Source: Pseudovibrio exalbescens DSM 16456
GTDB taxonomy: Bacteria; Pseudomonadota; Alphaproteobacteria; Rhizobiales; Stappiaceae
DNA: 64,000 bases
Direction of reading: 5' to 3'
NCBI RefSeq assembly: GCF_000422785.1
Contig: NZ_AUGS01000009.1
Span: 62,001-126,000, forward strand
A program made the translations under genes and the position numbers. Position 1 is the first letter of the stretch, and each line of letters opens with the position of its first letter. Positions 62,658-64,000 of this stretch are shown piece after piece. Below the pieces are notes generated by a model. The model made no database searches. It had not been told where the DNA came from and saw only the letters and a list, made by a program, of their open reading frames with translations.

Positions 62658-64000
62658 ATGGACAGCATCTGGACACAGCGGAAAAGCGGAAAGATCGATT
62701 CACGTCTTAACGACGCGCGCGATCCGTTTGACAAGGACTATGCGCGCATCGTTCATTCCGCTTCGTTCCGCCGCTTGCAAGGCAAGACCCAGATCCTCAA
62801 TCTGGGAGATAGCGATTTCTACCGCACGCGCCTGACCCATTCGCTTGAAGTGGAGCAAATCGCCAGCGGGCTGGTCAAACAGCTTCGAATGAAGCTGGCA
62901 CGGGAAGACCATCCCATCCAAGACTGGCTACCCCCCGACAATCTGGTGCGCACGCTTGGTCTCGCCCACGATCTCGGGCATCCGCCGTTTGGCCACGGCG
63001 GCGAAGTCGCCCTCAACTATTGCATGCGAGACAACGGGGGCTTCGAGGGCAACGGACAAACCCTGCGGATCTTGTCGAGGCTGGAAGCCTATTCCTCTAA
63101 CAACGGTACGGATCTGACACGCCGCACCCTGCTTGGCCTGTTGAAGTACCCGGTCTCGTTTTCCGCGGCCAGCAGCAAACAGCTCCGCCCTGCGCTTCAT
63201 TCGCATACCACCGCCGTGTCCTTGATTGACACGAAGGCCTCGAAACCGCCCAAGGCCTATATGGACACGGAGCATGATATTGTCGAATGGCTGATCGAGC
63301 CATTTTCAGCTTCTGACCGTGCCGCATTTACCGCCGTCACATCGAAACCAGGCAAGCATGGCAAGGCCAAACACAAGACCTTCGATTGCTCCATCATGGA
63401 TATTGCCGACGACATCGCCTACGGCGTGCATGATCTGGAAGATGCCATCGCACTGGGCCTGATTACCGAGAAGCAATTCAGGGCAGGTATCTCGGAAACG
63501 GTGTGTGCGTCGTTTCTCGACGAGCAGGCCGAACGGCATTCCGAGAAGATCGGCAATGACGCTTATGAAGACATGGTCAACTGCCTGTTCGGGTCAAAGC
63601 GGAAGATGTACATCTCCATGTTGGTATCCCACTTTATTACCAATATCGAGGTGGTCTCCCATGAGGATCTGCATCACCCCCTCCTCAAATACCGTTTGAG
63701 GATCAAGGAGCCACAGGCGCACTTTCTGGAGGCCCTGAAGCAGTTTGTTGCTCAGAAGGTAATCCTTTCGCCGCAAGTGCAGCATCTGGAGTTCAAGGGC
63801 CAGAAGATGGTGATCTCCGTATTCGAGGTCTTTGCCTCGAACCCGGAGACCTTTCTGCCTGAGGATGCACGGATCAGATGGCTGGAAAGCGACAAGGATA
63901 GCCGGGTAATCTGCGACTATATAGCTGGAATGACAGATAGCTTCCTGCTCAAGACCTATGACCGCCTCTTCAGTCCACGCATGGGTTCGGTGTTCGACCG
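62658..64000 (+). CDS. dgt: Deoxyguanosinetriphosphate triphosphohydrolase-like protein, partial
   Basis: The first 447 codons are in the window; the gene runs off the right edge. The protein begins MDSIWTQRKSGKIDSRLNDA and continues SASFRRLQGKTQILNLGDSD. It has the HD-domain metal ligands: His61 in RTRLTHSLEVEQIA, His104-Asp105 in LAHDLGHPPFGHGGE, and Asp in MDIADDIAYGVHDLEDA. These define the dGTPase/Dgt family, which hydrolyses dNTPs to deoxynucleosides and triphosphate. GAGG precedes the ATG at 62658. It follows the argG terminator and so has its own promoter. Confidence 0.94.
   Translation, partial: MDSIWTQRKSGKIDSRLNDARDPFDKDYARIVHSASFRRLQGKTQILNLGDSDFYRTRLTHSLEVEQIASGLVKQLRMKLAREDHPIQDWLPPDNLVRTLGLAHDLGHPPFGHGGEVALNYCMRDNGGFEGNGQTLRILSRLEAYSSNNGTDLTRRTLLGLLKYPVSFSAASSKQLRPALHSHTTAVSLIDTKASKPPKAYMDTEHDIVEWLIEPFSASDRAAFTAVTSKPGKHGKAKHKTFDCSIMDIADDIAYGVHDLEDAIALGLITEKQFRAGISETVCASFLDEQAERHSEKIGNDAYEDMVNCLFGSKRKMYISMLVSHFITNIEVVSHEDLHHPLLKYRLRIKEPQAHFLEALKQFVAQKVILSPQVQHLEFKGQKMVISVFEVFASNPETFLPEDARIRWLESDKDSRVICDYIAGMTDSFLLKTYDRLFSPRMGSVFD

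Noticed and set aside
1-64000. CRISPR array, insertion sequence or prophage
   Set aside because: No regularly spaced repeats, transposase, integrase or phage structural genes were seen on either strand.

Overview
The window reads as ordinary chromosome of an alphaproteobacterium, most likely Hyphomicrobiales (Rhizobiales) or a close relative. This rests on gene content and order rather than on any marker gene: 3-hydroxybutyrate dehydrogenase followed by a patatin, a LexA-boxed imuA-imuB-dnaE2 cassette with GTTC-N7-GTTC operators, ialB next to rlmN, a divergent mnmD/mnmC2 pair, crotonyl-CoA carboxylase/reductase, and the block chorismate mutase-hisC-tyrA // metX-metW-methyltransferase-gloB. 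Coding density is high, GC is moderate, and I see no insertion sequence, integrase, prophage or CRISPR array.

Layout. 0-3 kb: partial ispG, then a UDP-xylose synthase and family-2 glycosyltransferase pair. 2.7-10.5 kb: bdhA-patatin, a pentapeptide-repeat protein, an OmpV/MipA porin-like protein, an iron-sulfur L-serine dehydratase, and the split MnmC tRNA-modification pair. 10.5-15.7 kb: an unknown secreted protein built of three 32-residue repeats, YggT, YggU, Trm112, a LON-domain protein, a CnoX-type thioredoxin, a prolyl-tRNA editing protein, and two identical tRNA-Gly(GCC) genes. 15.7-23.4 kb: a flavin monooxygenase, YchJ and the SOS mutasome. 23.5-26.1 kb: polysaccharide flippase plus a FemAB-like acyltransferase. 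26.1-33.1 kb: a glycine-betaine/choline-type ABC uptake cluster with one permease, one ATPase and three paralogous binding proteins, interrupted by a CAP-domain lipoprotein.

33.5-41.2 kb: crotonyl-CoA carboxylase/reductase, two small secreted proteins, exonuclease III, a SPOUT RNA methyltransferase, IalB, RlmN and two unknown proteins. 41.2-48.6 kb: a Zn/Cd-type P-type ATPase behind a MerR-type promoter, folP-folK, a MarR-MFS efflux unit, an AraC regulator and a small cupin-like protein. 48.7-53.4 kb: TypA/BipA, a membrane fatty-acid hydroxylase, an orphan 198-residue protein and a DeoR regulator behind repeated operator-like motifs. 53.6-64 kb: aromatic amino-acid and methionine biosynthesis, glyoxalase II, argG, and the beginning of a dGTPase gene.

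The genes form several small working units: SOS mutagenesis (imuA-imuB-dnaE2), osmolyte uptake (proX/W/V), C4 acyl-CoA metabolism (bdhA, ccr), metal efflux, folate synthesis, amino-acid biosynthesis and translation quality control (TypA, RlmN, MnmD/MnmC2, YbaK-type editing). No complete undescribed multi-gene system stands out. The most novel-looking items are the 32-residue-repeat secreted protein at 10.6 kb, the three betaine-binding proteins that all use non-ATG starts, the double LexA box, the long imuA/imuB overlap, and a perfect 15-bp inverted repeat in the 4.5-5.1 kb gap.
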